Positions 31,755-42,801 of a DNA stretch of 64,000 nucleotides are shown here, piece after piece (the stretch's first letter is position 1; each line of letters begins with the position of its first letter). The translations under genes were made by a program, and so were the position numbers. The stretch is from the NCBI GenBank assembly GCA_963691705.1, contig OY829542.1, positions 39,914,579 through 39,978,578 of the forward strand, given 5' to 3'. Below the pieces are notes generated by a model, which made no database searches, was not told where the DNA came from, and worked only from the letters and a program-made list of their open reading frames with translations. Origin of the DNA: Viola odorata (taxonomy: Eukaryota; Streptophyta; Magnoliopsida; Malpighiales; Violaceae).

Positions 31755-34238
31755 TGTTGCTACCTGAATTTTGACTTACGTCATAACTTTTTTTCATTTT
31801 TTATTACTTATCACGTCTAATAGCCCATTTATGTCAAATTTCAATTGATTTTTGATTGTAGGCTATTTGTTTTAATATTTCACGTCATTTTACGTCTTTT
31901 TAATTTTTTTTATTTTTCTCGTATTTTCGACTAAACCCTATTCTCGGTTCACGTCACACATTTACGTATTTTTATGCTTATCGCATTTAAAAGCTCATCT
32001 AGGTAAAATTTCTGTCCATTCTTGGTCCTAGGCTAGTTTGTTTAATATTCCGTGTCATTTCGTGCCTTTTTAATTTTTTTGAATTTTTAACTGTCTTTTC
32101 GCTCGAACTTCTATCGGTCCCGAGTAAATTTCCTCAGACCGTAGATCAAATGCTTTATTTCTTTAATTGATAAATTACGTACTATTTTTCTCTTTCCGTC
32201 ATCTAGTTTGATTTCGTTCAATTTTTGTCGTAAAGGCATTTATTTTGCATCCGAACGTTTGACATTTTCAAACGAGAAAAAAATGCATTAAATCAAACTT
32301 TCTATTTATTCGTTGTATACTATTTATTTCATCTTATTTTTCTGCACCTTTTAGTCCTTTCGGTTTGAATTTATTTTCATTTCAAACGAGTCCGTAGCTC
32401 GAACCAAAAGTATCCCGTTTGTGCCACAATTAGTATGCATTAATGCATAAAATTGCATAATCATCTCAGCCCTTGATCAAACTTTTGACTCATTTTTAAG
32501 CAAAATCAACGGCTCCTTACCTCCCTTCAACACTTACCATCACCAATTAAGGCCATTAAATTTGTTCATCATCACCTCCCGCCCAAACCGACTTCCTTTC
32601 CTTCACCCTCAGCCAAGCATTCTCTGCTCCTCATCATCACGAGCATCCCATCGCCGGACTGCCCAAGCTACTCGCCGTTGAAACCAGAGCCCACGCCCAC
32701 GCGTGCCCGTTTCACCACAAACATCCTCGAGCTCTTGCCTATAAATACCTTCATCCTCGCAACGAGAAAAGGGGGGCCAATTTCATGCTTTAGTCCCCCC
32801 TTTTATTCATGCTCTCTCAATTACTTTCAATTCATTTAATTACTTGCGTTTCAATTAATTATTTACCTCTATTTATTTTCAATCAACTGCTGCTACTCTT
32901 ACTTCAATTAATTAAATTGTTACACTTGTTTCCAATTAATTCGACTGCTCTGCTTGGTTCATTTGCCTTCTGCTTTAGTTTAATTCCAAAGTTTCATTTG
33001 TTTAAATGTTTCTCCGCAATTTCTTTCTAAAAATGGTTTGTTTGTGTTTTGGTGAAAATAATGGATGCTTTGCTTTCAAATAAGTCTTATTTTACCCCCA
33101 TCTTAATTACGTTGCATCGCTTCAACGAATTGCTAGACAATCCGAGCAAATTTTGAATTTTTCGTTAATTAACTTAATTATCATTTTAATTAAATTAGTG
33201 GCTGATTTGGTTGAATTTTTTTGCTGTGAGGGCATGTTTGAGTTTCTATCACTGTGGGAATTTTTTTGGACCGAATTAGGGCCGTTGTTATGGCCGGATT
33301 TTGTCTTGGAATTTTTCCTTTTTTGTTTTGCTGTTTCGTTGGAGTTGTAGGAAGAAGAAAAGAAGGAGATGATGAATAGTGGACAGGAGGAGTGAGGCGC
33401 GGGCTGCACTTGTTTTGAAAATGATTGAGGGGTCATGGGCTTGGCGCACGCCAAGCCCAAATGGAAGGAAAGGAAGGGCTGCCTTGGCCCAGCTGGAGGA
33501 AAGGAAGGAGAGCCAGCCCACACACGGGCTGGGCTGATCTGTTTTGGGGATGTCTTAGCCCAACTGCTGGGCCCAGTTTTTCCGGCCCACCGTAAGTATT
33601 TCGTATCCTTTGCTCGTTCGTAATATTTAAATTAATTAATTTACTTATTTTTAATCGTTAATTAATCATCTGCATTTAATTATCAAATAATTAATTTGCT
33701 TGCTTTTAATTAACTAAATATTTGTTTTAATTGTTTTACTTGTTTTTTTTATTGTTAAATCATTTTATTTAATTGCCTGGTGTTTCTTTTACTCGTACTA
33801 ATTATCTCATTTTGTAGGTAATCTTTAAGTCTTCGCTCACAAGTACGCCCTTCCAGTCTCTTTTATTTATTCAAGGTTTTCCGCAAATATTATTCGTATG
33901 CATGTTATTTAGAAAATGTTAAAAAACTCATCATAATCGTATGCATGACATTTACAATTGTTAGGAATTAAAATCAACGCGCATGTTTAGGTGTTTAAAT
34001 CACTCCCTTTTTATGCGATGAAATTAATTGTTATGCATTGATACATGAGCATGGTGGTTTCGATCCCACACGGTTATGTGCATTCATTAAATTGGTATCG
34101 TGTTAGTTTTTATCCATGATAGGATCACGTAGTAATTAATTAATTATGCATGACCCGATGATGAAAAGGGGGGAACGTCCGCTCTAGCAAACAGAAAAAT
34201 GGTAACCCCGTCCATCGATCCCAATGAAAATATCAAAC
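31755..34238 (+). repeat. K: diverged Ogre-type long LTR, first ~2.5 kb
   Basis: The start TGTTGCTACCTGAATTTTGAC parallels the H LTR start (TGTTGATACCCAAATTTTGAC). The same order of landmarks follows: a CGAGT..CTCGAACC phrase near 32115-32400, TATA box TATAAATA at 32740-32747, CTCACAAGTACGCCCTTCCAG near 33840 (H: CTCGAAAGTACGCCTTTCG near 39000), CATGACCCGATGATGAAA near 34150, and GGTAACCCCGTCC at 34201. Similarity is broken elsewhere. Element I interrupts it at 34239, so it is unknown whether K is a solo LTR or a 5' LTR. Short frames inside are not genes. Confidence 0.78.
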
Positions 34239-34684
34239 TGATAACTATAGAAGCAATTCTAGGGGCATTTTCGTCCTTACACCCAGTGTTAAGGCCGGAA
34301 CACTGTAGCTGCCACTGGGCGTCCGCTACTATGGCTATCGCCTCTCACCTCACGCGGAACCCTCGGATGGTCGACATCAGCGGGGAGGGGTCTCACACGT
34401 CATCTAGCCACACAAACGGCGTTATCCCATCCCTAGATAACGCCCACCCCCTAGAGATAACACCCACATTTTCCTTATAAGTACCTCATCACTCAAGGTA
34501 AAAGGTAAGCCTACGATTGCCAGTGGAACCCCTGCCATCTTGAATAGCTATACTGACTTAAGCATCGGAGTGTCTACGCCAGAGACCCCCTCCATCACTT
34601 TGCAGGTGCACCGGACGGCGAGCACAGTGATTCCGAGCGGCCATTTTCCTCACCTACCCCTCTCTAGAAGTCTGAATCTTATCA
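34239..34684 (+). repeat. Element I 5' LTR (446 bp)
   Basis: It starts TGATAACTATAGAAGCAATT and ends CTGAATCTTATCA, with TGATAA/TTATCA ends. A TATA-like TTATAAG is at 34475-34481. Similar to the B LTR at its start and end. Confidence 0.88.
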
Positions 34685-34770
34685 AATTGGTGCTTTCATT
34701 GAGAGCTTTGGTTCAATTAAGTGAGCGTCCTTAATAACCAAGCTCTGTCTTTTCTGGAAATCGAAGGATC
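34685..34770 (+). other. Element I primer-site region and leader
   Basis: TGGTGCTTTCATTGAGAGC begins at 34688. The hairpin GCTTTC-ATT-GAGAGC is at 34692-34706. A short frame from ATG 34721 overlaps the gag start in another frame. Confidence 0.6.
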
Positions 34771-36122
34771 ATGGCTTCTGATTCAGAATCTACACCTCTT
34801 CAGCCCCATGGTATTCTTGTCGCTCCTCGTAGGGAATGTTTTCCTTCTACTTCTATCAATATTTCTACCACAGTACAGGGAACTCCTTCTGGGCAAATGG
34901 ATTTCCTCTTTGGACCAACAACGGGAACATCAATCGCCCAGATGAGTACTCCGCCTTCACAAATGGCTGGACCTAGTTTTTCTACTCCCCCACCGATGGG
35001 ATCTGTAATCGATAGCGTAAACAACCCTTTGGCGAACTCTTTGTCAGCTCTGCGTGCCCAAGTGGACCAGTTGACCGCATTAGATGCCAGATCGACTCCC
35101 AATGGCTCAGGATTGATTATTCCCCCTCATTTGATATTTACTTTTACCTCATCTATTGTCACTGATCGGCCGTTATCACCTCAGCAACACGGGAGCACCC
35201 CGCTGACCTTACCCATGACGACGGCCCCCGTCAACTTTATGCAACTCGCTCATGGACGGGTAGAACCGTCCGCGTCGCACACGCGGGAAATCCCCATATC
35301 CCAAGAGGAACGATGGCATGACGAATATAGAGATTGTTGGGATGGCAGGCGAGATAAAATGGTTAGGGATGTATCCCCAGACGCAGCGAAAGATCGAGTA
35401 GTAGGAGATATCGAACCCGCTCATCGAGAAGTCGCAGTCGGTCCCCCAGGCGACATCATGCACCTGATCCTTGAGGCTAAAGGCATCATCTGGAAATTTC
35501 TCCTCCCCGTTGTCCCCGTGAAATCCGCGATGATAATGCGGATCATCCGTTCAGCTATCGCATAAGGCATCACAGAGTCAGTCGGCACGTGAAACTCCCA
35601 ATGGAGTCTTATGACGGCACGAAGGATCCCATCTCTCACCTTAATAAGGTGAAAGACTTCGTGCAATTCCAAACTCACAGTGATGCGGCCTTGTGCCAGA
35701 TATTTTTCATGACATTATCAGGAGTCGCACGTCATTGGTTTGAAGGACTCCCGGCCGGGTCGATTGACAGTTTTTCACAGCTTGAAGCTAAGTTTCTAAG
35801 CCAGTTTAGCATGGTTGTTCCCATCAAGAAGTCTGTTGTAGCTTTGTTCGATATACACAGAAGACCTCAAGAATCTCTAAAAGAGTTCCTTAGTCGCTTC
35901 GATATAGAAATGTCGTTAACGCTTGGTGTTACCATTGATTTCGCTGTGGAAGCTTTGAAACGAAACTATTGTTATGGAAAACTACGGGATCCACCTAAGG
36001 GTCGAGTTTATGACCCTGATCTTCCTTCCCTCATACTTCTAAGAGCAAAATCTTAGCTATTGTTCAGCAACAGAATCTGCCTATCTGTTATCCAGCCCCT
36101 GTGAAACCGGGGGTAATCATGG
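34771..36122 (+). pseudogene. gag: Element I gag, N-terminal and capsid parts
   Basis: The start MASDSESTPLQPHG matches B. Frame 34771-35565 covers the N-terminal domain and goes out of frame near 35400, just where A and B have the Arg/Ser-rich tract. Frame 35589-36056 is the capsid core (MKLPMESYDGTKDPISHLNK, FEGLPAGS, FLSRFDIEMSLTLGVTIDFA). After YGKLRD about 100 residues present in A are deleted, joining to GRVYDPDLPSL. The gag then runs to the H insertion at 36122. Confidence 0.85.
36118..36122. repeat. Left target-site duplication of H (CATGG)
   Basis: Matches 58313-58317 exactly. Confidence 0.95.
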
Positions 36123-36828
36123 TGTTGATACCCAAATTTTGACACCATTTTTAATCAATTTTAGCATTTCTGTCATTTATTTAATTTACTGTCATTTTTA
36201 CTTGATTTACAGTCATCTGTAGTTAGTTTACTATCGATAGCATTTTTAGGTGTTTCGTTGCATTTTTGCATCGTCGTTAGCATCGTCAGCTTTCGAAATC
36301 GCATTTTCAATTTTTCGGCATGCATTTTCATTATTATTATTAATATTATTTTTAGCCTAAAAAAATCACGTTTTAGACTATCCGGCAGTCGTATGCTAGT
36401 TTTTCTGCATTTTTGGTCATCTCACGAATTTTAGGATTTTTAGGGTTTTAGCGCATTTTTTAGTATTTTTATTATTTTATTAATATTTTTATTCGAGCTT
36501 TTATGGGACCCGAGTAAGTCTGCTCGAACCACAGCTTGACTTTTAAATGTTTTCCATCAACTAGTTGCTAGCTTTTTTCCTGCTCGCAACGGTATACAAC
36601 GTTTCGTGTAATTTTCGGCGTAACGTTTTTATTTTTCCGTTCCCGCGTTTCGCGCTTTTGAACGCAAAAATAAACGCGTCAAACGCGAAATTTTCATGCT
36701 TCGCTGTATACGGTTAAAACCGTCATATTTTTCTCTACGCGCTGGTACCCTCGGATCGAAAAGTCCGAGCGTTTGCTCGCAGGACTCAGCTCGAGCCCAT
36801 TTAAATAAATTAAAGGGCATTTTAATCA

Positions 36829-36877
36829 CAACCGTTGATCTGGTCAACTCAAGAAAAGTCAACCAGATCAACGGTTG
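36829..36877. promoter_or_regulatory. 16-bp inverted repeat in H 5' LTR U3
   Basis: CAACCGTTGATCTGGT (36829-36844) and its exact reverse complement (36862-36877) are separated by 17 bases. It lies about 230 bp before the TATA box and is repeated intact in the 3' LTR (55266-55314). Confidence 0.8.
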
Positions 36878-37103
36878 ACAAATTAAAGGGGCATGGTGCA
36901 TGGCACACGCGAACGGCCATGGACGTGCGTGAACAGGGGAGCGAGCCACCGAGCTGCTCGCTCCCGTCCCCTCGGCCGTTACCTGTCCCCTCGGCCATCA
37001 TCACAACGCCCCTAGCCCAGCTACCTCACGGCCGTAGCCCCGCCAGCGTGAACAACACCACCACGCGCAGCTCCTTCTCCCTCTCCTCCACGCGATTTTC
37101 TCC

Positions 37104-37110
37104 TATAAAT
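37104..37110 (+). promoter_or_regulatory. TATA box of H 5' LTR
   Basis: TATAAAT sits in the perfect palindrome CTCCTAT-AA-ATAGGAG. The same is at 55541-55547 in the 3' LTR. It is the likely core promoter for the element RNA. Confidence 0.75.
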
Positions 37111-37765
37111 AGGAGCTCCCATTCAACGTAAAAACGGCACCAAAATCGCAAGAAACCCTTGCTCCTTCTCCCTCTTGATCAGCTTGCTCATATTGAGCGA
37201 CAATCGTCCAGTTCAAAGTTTGAAACGTGAGCTTTCTCTCTCTAGCTCATCTTCGGTTTTTCTGCGCAAGTTTTCTTTAATTTCGTTTGGCTTGATTTTG
37301 AGCAAATAAATTGATTGTTTTTGTGCTATTAATTCACATACGTAATGTAGATTAAATACATGCTTTCAATTTTGAAAATCGTTGGCTAGATTGTTCGAAT
37401 TAATTAGTTTTCGATAATTAACGGTTCGGTCGTTTTTTCGAAATTAAATTTTGTACGAGTCAAACTAAAAATTGAGGTTTATACGGTCGGAAAGTCGTCA
37501 AAGAGACGAACATTTCGGTACGTCCATTTTTCAAAACGGCCAAGTGTGGCCGGAGTTGGGTCGCCGGCAGTAGCTCCGGCGACCAAGGGAGGGGGTGATG
37601 AATAGTGCCATGCCTATTCATCACACGGCGCCGTTTTGGCCCCCCTCCCAAGTTTTCAAAGTTTTCAATTAGGTCCCTCCGATTTTTAATTCTTTCCAAA
37701 ATTTCAAATCGTAAGTTTTTCGTAAAAATAATTCGTACGCATCGTACGTTAATTTCTCGTATTAT

Positions 37766-37910
37766 CAACTGTTAATTTTCTGCACTTATCAACTGTTTAA
37801 TTTTCTGCACTTATCAACTGTTTAATTTTCTGCACTTATCAACTGTTTAATTTTCTGTACGTATCAACTGTTTAATTTTCTGCACTTATCAACTGTTTTA
37901 ATTCTTAGCA
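37766..37910 (+). repeat. 25-bp tandem array in H 5' LTR
   Basis: The unit is close to TATCAACTGTTTAATTTTCT plus GCACT, about six copies, followed by looser TATCAACTG-containing units to about 38230. The counterpart in the 3' LTR starts near 56203. Confidence 0.9.
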
Positions 37911-38221
37911 CTTTAAATTTCCGCACTTTATTTTCTGCAATTTAAAAATTCAGTTATTTATTTTTACCGCCTACATGGACGGTCGCACTTTAATTTCCGC
38001 AATATCAACTGCTTTAATTTTTCGCAAAACTGCTGGAAATCCTTCCGCAATATCAACTGTTTTATTTTCTGCAAATATCAATTGTTTTATTTTCCGCAAT
38101 ATCAACTGCTTTAATTTTTCGCACAACTGCTGGAAATCCTTCCGCAAATATCAACTGCTTTATTTTCTGCAAATATCAATTGTTTTATTTTTCGCAAATA
38201 TCAACTCTCTACTTTCTGCAA

Positions 38222-38905
38222 ATTATCCAACTGTTAAATTCTCGTATGCTTAAAATCAATCATTTTTCGCATGCAATCAACGTAGATATTAAATTCTCCC
38301 ATGCGTAAAATCAATCATTCTTCGCATGCAATCACGTAGATGTTAGATTCTCACATGCGTAAAATCAATCATTCTTCGCATGCAATCACGTAGATGTTAG
38401 ATTCTCACATGCTTAAAATCAATCATTTTTCGCATGCAATCAACGTAGCATTTTAATTCTCACATGCTTAAAATCAATCATTTTTCGCATGCAATCACGT
38501 AGCATTTTAATTCTCGCATGCTTAAAATCAATCATTTTTCGCATGCAATCAACGTAGCATTTTAATTCTCACATGCTTAAAATCAATCATTTTTCGCATG
38601 CAATCATGTAGCACTGTTAAAATTCTCACATGCGTAAAATCAATCATTTTTCGCATGCAATCACCATAGCATTTAAATTCTCGTATGTGTAAAATCAATC
38701 ATTTTTCACATACGATCAACCCAACATTTAAATTTCATATGCGTAAAATCAATCATTTATCGCATGCAAATCAGCTCAGCATTTAAATTCTCGTATGCGT
38801 AAAATCCATCATTTTTCGCATACAAACAACTGTCATCATTTTTGTCAAACCCAGCATCTCACTTTCGTATACGCAAAATTCATCATTTCTCGTATGCAAT
38901 CAACT
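38222..38905 (+). repeat. ~55-bp tandem array in H 5' LTR
   Basis: Units contain ATGCGTAAAATCAATCATTT, TTCGCATGCAATCA and a GTAGCATTT spacer; about 12 copies, the last ones diverged. CGCATGCG-like words recur in each unit. The 3' LTR array (56660-57395) has about one unit more. Confidence 0.9.
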
Positions 38906-39819
38906 GTCATTTAAATTTTCGCACTCATAAAATTGTTTACTTCTTTCTCAAGCTATCACTAATACTCTCACTTTGTAGGTTTTAAATTCAAGCTTCGCTC
39001 GAAAGTACGCCTTTCGATTCCCTTTTATTTATTCAGCGCTTTTTTCGTAAAATAGCAGTCGTACGCATGATATATAGAACTGTTAGAATTAAAATCAACC
39101 CACATGAACAACGTGTTTAAAGAGTCGCTTCAAATGCCATATTCATGTGATTTTAAATTCTCGCATATATTGACTGCATGTACATGGGGACTTTCGATCC
39201 CACATCAGTTTTCCACTTCAAAAACCAATCATTTAAAATTGGTACTCTGTTAGCAATCCATGATAGGTTCACATAGCAATCAATCTAATCATGCATGGCC
39301 CGATGATGAAATAAGAGGGCGCTCATTCAGTCTTACAGAAAATTCAGTCCCATCACGTTACGGTCAAGAATAATAGACTGATCTTGATAAACGGTAACCC
39401 CGTCCGAAAGATCTTTTTTATTATTTTTGAACGGTCCCGATTGTGGAAAAGGCTAAAGTGACGATTCCTCTGAGGGCCCCCTTTTTCAAAATAAAACGCA
39501 TTTTCATCAAAACACCTTTTAAACACCTCTCATCAACCGGTAACCGTTTTCGGATGTGACTCGGGTGCCTAACACCTTCCCGAGACCATAATACGACCCC
39601 GAACCTTTTGTCTGGGGTCCAGACCCCTTTTTTGTGCCTTTAGTTTTTTTACTTATTATATTTCCTATGCCATGACAATTAAGGTTCCCTAAAGCCTAGC
39701 AACCAAATTAGGGTGGCGACTTCATTGCATGTTGCGAGGCGTCTGTCTACGCTGAGCATTGTAAGGTCCCAAATTTCGTTGCACACTCGCGAGTTTTTAA
39801 TTTTCGTGGGGGCGCGACA

Positions 39820-40359
39820 GTTTGGCGACTTCACTGGGGACTTTTTGGGTCGGAGCCGGTTTTGTCTTTTTTAGAGAGGTGTTTATGTGTTTATTTATTT
39901 GCTTTGATCAATTGCTGATCTGTTCATTTATTTGCTTTATCAATTGTCATATGCATATCATAGCGCCCTACACCCAGGGGACCAATACCAAAATAGGAGG
40001 GTAGTAGTGACGCCCTAGGACACATGTCCTAGGTAGTGTTCACCAATCCCAACTCGGATGAACCCCCAAAGCCAGTTGAAAGGATTACTCGATTTCGTAA
40101 GGAATCGGGGACGCCAGACGACACTTTAGGGACTTTTTCATGGTATCATCCGGGAACCATTCAAGCCAGTTAGAGGTGTCGGAATCAGAGCCCCAGCACG
40201 TGCATCATGATTATACCTGTTTATCGTGGCTATTTATCTTGTTGGTATGATGACGTGATTTTTCCTGTTATACAAACTGTGGATTTCTCACACACACCAT
40301 TTACTTAGCACTTAGAAATTTTGATGTTTGTCCTACAGGGCCCATTTTGCTCATTCACC
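39820..40359 (+). other. H leader and primer-binding site
   Basis: TGGCGACTTCACTGGGGA at 39823-39840 lies four bases after the LTR. It is close to the complement of the 3' end of a plant arginine tRNA, the primer reported for Ogre. The rest is non-coding. TTTGTCCTACAG at 40328-40339, just before ORF1, looks like a 3' splice site. Confidence 0.75.
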
Positions 40360-42081
40360 ATGACAGCACCTACGTTACTTTCATTTGATATTTTCGGGGG
40401 ACGAAGCTTCGACGATCAAGCTGCCCGAGGAGATCTGTTAGAACGGGGATTCGCCCCTGACATCACCACTAAAATCAAAGTAGAGGTTGTAGACTTTGAT
40501 TTGACTAGGATTCGGATGTTAAGGAATGAGCTGACTGAAGACGAAGAGACTCAGTTTGAGGGTAGTTATGGAAAGCTACTAACCCTAGTGGATGTCAAGG
40601 CCGATTGGGGTTGTATCAGGGCAGCTCTGAAGTTCTGGGATTCCTACTATCATTGCTTCTCTTTTGACAAGGGAGTGGACTTAACTCCTACACTCGAGGA
40701 GTACTCAACTTTGATGTGCTTCACATCACCCATATCAATCATCTACCAGAATGTCCGACTTGACTCTGCAAGTGTAAAAATAAGACTCGACAAGCTATTA
40801 GGAATCCCTACTCGTGTCAAGGAGGGTGACTACGTTTGGTGTTGGTCGGATATCGAGGCACGATTTCAGCTATCAAATGGGGCTAGGCGCTTAAGGATTC
40901 TGGCCTTCGCCATTGTAGGATTCGTCCTTTTTCCGAGGATGAGAAACGCCATCGACTCTTCAGCAGCCAACATCTTTTACGAGATGGAGGTAAATGCCAT
41001 CAATCCTACAACAGCCATCTTGGCCGAGACCTTTCGTTCCTTAGACTCCTGCCGAAGGAAGGGGAAAGGGAGGCTCACCTGCTGCGCCCAGCTACTGACA
41101 GTATGGTTGATCAGCCACTTCAAGCAAATTCTTGATCAATCCATCTTCTTCGAGAGCTACATCAGGTCGTGCCCTCTGCTCAGAGTTATCAATGCAATGA
41201 CCACAGATAAATGGGAGATGGAAAATAAAGACGTCTGGATCAACCGATTCATCAACCTCTCAGAGGAAGACTTCAGTTGGCATGCCAAGTGGCTACGAAC
41301 CTCCGATCCTATCGTCTGCTGCGGACCCCTACCTTGGGTTCCTCTAATCGGAGCTTGGGGATGTGCTCACTACTGCCCTGCCCTCGTACTCAGGCAGTTT
41401 TGCATCACCCAGATCATTCCAGTAACATTCGGCATGACGAAAATGGATCTACCACACACCGGAGAGAATCAGAACATCCAGTTGTACTCCCTAGACTGGG
41501 CCAACCCCTTTTGTCTCAAAGGACGTGTCGCCCCTGCCGCAACAATACCGCAATATCCACAGTGGAGGTTGCAGCGAATCAACGGCAATGTCTTGCCTCA
41601 CCCAGAAAATCAAAAACCGATAGAAGAGGAAGGAGAATCGCAAGTAAGTGGAGGAATGGATGCCATGGCTTACGCGCAAGTGGTAGAACAAATGCGAGCA
41701 GCGCAGGAAGAGCGAGATCTAATGACAGAGGAAAGAGATACTGCAGAAGCACGTCAATGCTACGCAGAAGTCCAGAAGAATGAGGTACACCGGCGTCATA
41801 GGGATTTTGTCCGGATACAAGCAGTAAAACAGAAGGTGGCCCTCAGGGCCTTCAACGAACGCTTGAGCAGCGAAACCCGCAAGAAAGAAGCTTCGAGTGC
41901 CATAATCCAAGACAAGGATTCAACGATAAGGGTCTTGACTACTCGAGCAGATCTAGGAGATAGGAAGAGCCAGGCATTGCAAAACCGAATTACCGCCTTA
42001 GAAGCTGAGATAGAAATGCAGAAAGGGGAGATGGCTTCGATGGAGTACCTTTGGCAGGAGAACTCTGACGCCCAGGATTGA
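40360..42081 (+). CDS. H ORF1 (Ogre-specific protein of unknown function)
   Basis: Open frame of 573 codons. I choose Met 40360 (CACCATGAC context, MTAPTLLSFDIFGG) over Met 40321, which precedes a splice-acceptor-like sequence. Ogre elements carry such an ORF between the 5' LTR and gag; it is related to the plant mobile domain family and has no proven function. The N-terminal ~400 residues are globular, with family-like stretches: LKFWDSYYHCFSF, PTLEEYSTLM, AILAETFRSLDSCRRKGKGR, CAQLLTVWLISHF, WVPLIGAWGCAHYCPALVLRQF. From about residue 440 the sequence is charged and helical (QMRAAQEERDLMTEERDTAE, ALQNRITALEAEIEMQKGE), a probable coiled coil. No stop or frameshift is seen, unlike the rest of H. 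Confidence 0.88.
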   Translation: MTAPTLLSFDIFGGRSFDDQAARGDLLERGFAPDITTKIKVEVVDFDLTRIRMLRNELTEDEETQFEGSYGKLLTLVDVKADWGCIRAALKFWDSYYHCFSFDKGVDLTPTLEEYSTLMCFTSPISIIYQNVRLDSASVKIRLDKLLGIPTRVKEGDYVWCWSDIEARFQLSNGARRLRILAFAIVGFVLFPRMRNAIDSSAANIFYEMEVNAINPTTAILAETFRSLDSCRRKGKGRLTCCAQLLTVWLISHFKQILDQSIFFESYIRSCPLLRVINAMTTDKWEMENKDVWINRFINLSEEDFSWHAKWLRTSDPIVCCGPLPWVPLIGAWGCAHYCPALVLRQFCITQIIPVTFGMTKMDLPHTGENQNIQLYSLDWANPFCLKGRVAPAATIPQYPQWRLQRINGNVLPHPENQKPIEEEGESQVSGGMDAMAYAQVVEQMRAAQEERDLMTEERDTAEARQCYAEVQKNEVHRRHRDFVRIQAVKQKVALRAFNERLSSETRKKEASSAIIQDKDSTIRVLTTRADLGDRKSQALQNRITALEAEIEMQKGEMASMEYLWQENSDAQD

Positions 42082-42801
42082 CGCCTTTAGGGAAAGGCTC
42101 GGATATCGGCAAACCTTTTCTTTTAGCTAGGACCCCTAATTTCATCTATCTTAGCCATTTTTGATGAACTTAGGTAGTTGGCAAGTTTACCATACTTTTG
42201 TAAACACTTTAATAAAGTCGTACTCTTTCGGATATTTATTAAAATTGCCTATCTTTTTCATATCAATTATCCATCCCAAATACAACTCAAAAGACCATCG
42301 CAAAAAGAAAAAGAAAATCCCTCCGAGATAAACACATTCTTTTCACTAAAAAACCAGAAAAATCAGACCAAGCAATATATAGCCAAGTAGCCCTCGCTCA
42401 TGACCCTATCCTTTTAGTTTATCACAAGAACTTCCGAGTTCATAGCATAGATCGACGTCCCTCCCCTTGGTTGGGTTCACTAGGCATCAGGCCCTACAGC
42501 GTTGAAAGCATAATGTGAAAAGAGATCCCCCTAGCATGACGGCGTTGGTTGCCCCTGCTGATTTGGGTTTCGCCGTTAGCATCTCAGATTTGCGTCATAT
42601 CGTTGGAATGTATAGAGGCTTCCTTCGTATCTCGCCAACGACCAGGATATCTCGCCTCCGCGACCACCCTGAAAATATCAAATGAAAGTACAAGCCAGAA
42701 AAGCGAATGAGCAAATGTGGAGACCTCGGGATTGCACATCACCTGTGTATCTTCATTTATACTCACTGTTTTTGTGTTTTTTCCCTTTTTTCAGGTTCAC
42801 C
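42082..42801 (+). other. Spacer between H ORF1 and gag
   Basis: Non-coding. It ends in a pyrimidine tract and CAG (42781-42794), a good 3' splice-site match directly before the gag reading frame, suggesting that gag may be reached by splicing. Confidence 0.5.

Larger units (their letters stand above)
36123..39819 (+). repeat. H 5' LTR (3697 bp)
   Basis: TGTTGATACCC to GGGGCGCGACA. It contains a 16-bp inverted repeat (36829-36877), a TATA box, a 25-bp array and a 55-bp array. Antisense and sense frames of 60-106 codons inside it recur in the 3' LTR at the same places, as copies of the LTR rather than genes. Confidence 0.97.

Noticed and set aside
32809..33623. Short ORFs near 33 kb as host genes
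   Set aside because: They lie in the diverged long LTR K, have biased AT-rich composition and no motif.
36629..38253. ORFs of 60-106 codons in the H 5' LTR, repeated almost unchanged at 55066-56690
   Set aside because: Their conservation reflects LTR duplication at insertion, not protein constraint.
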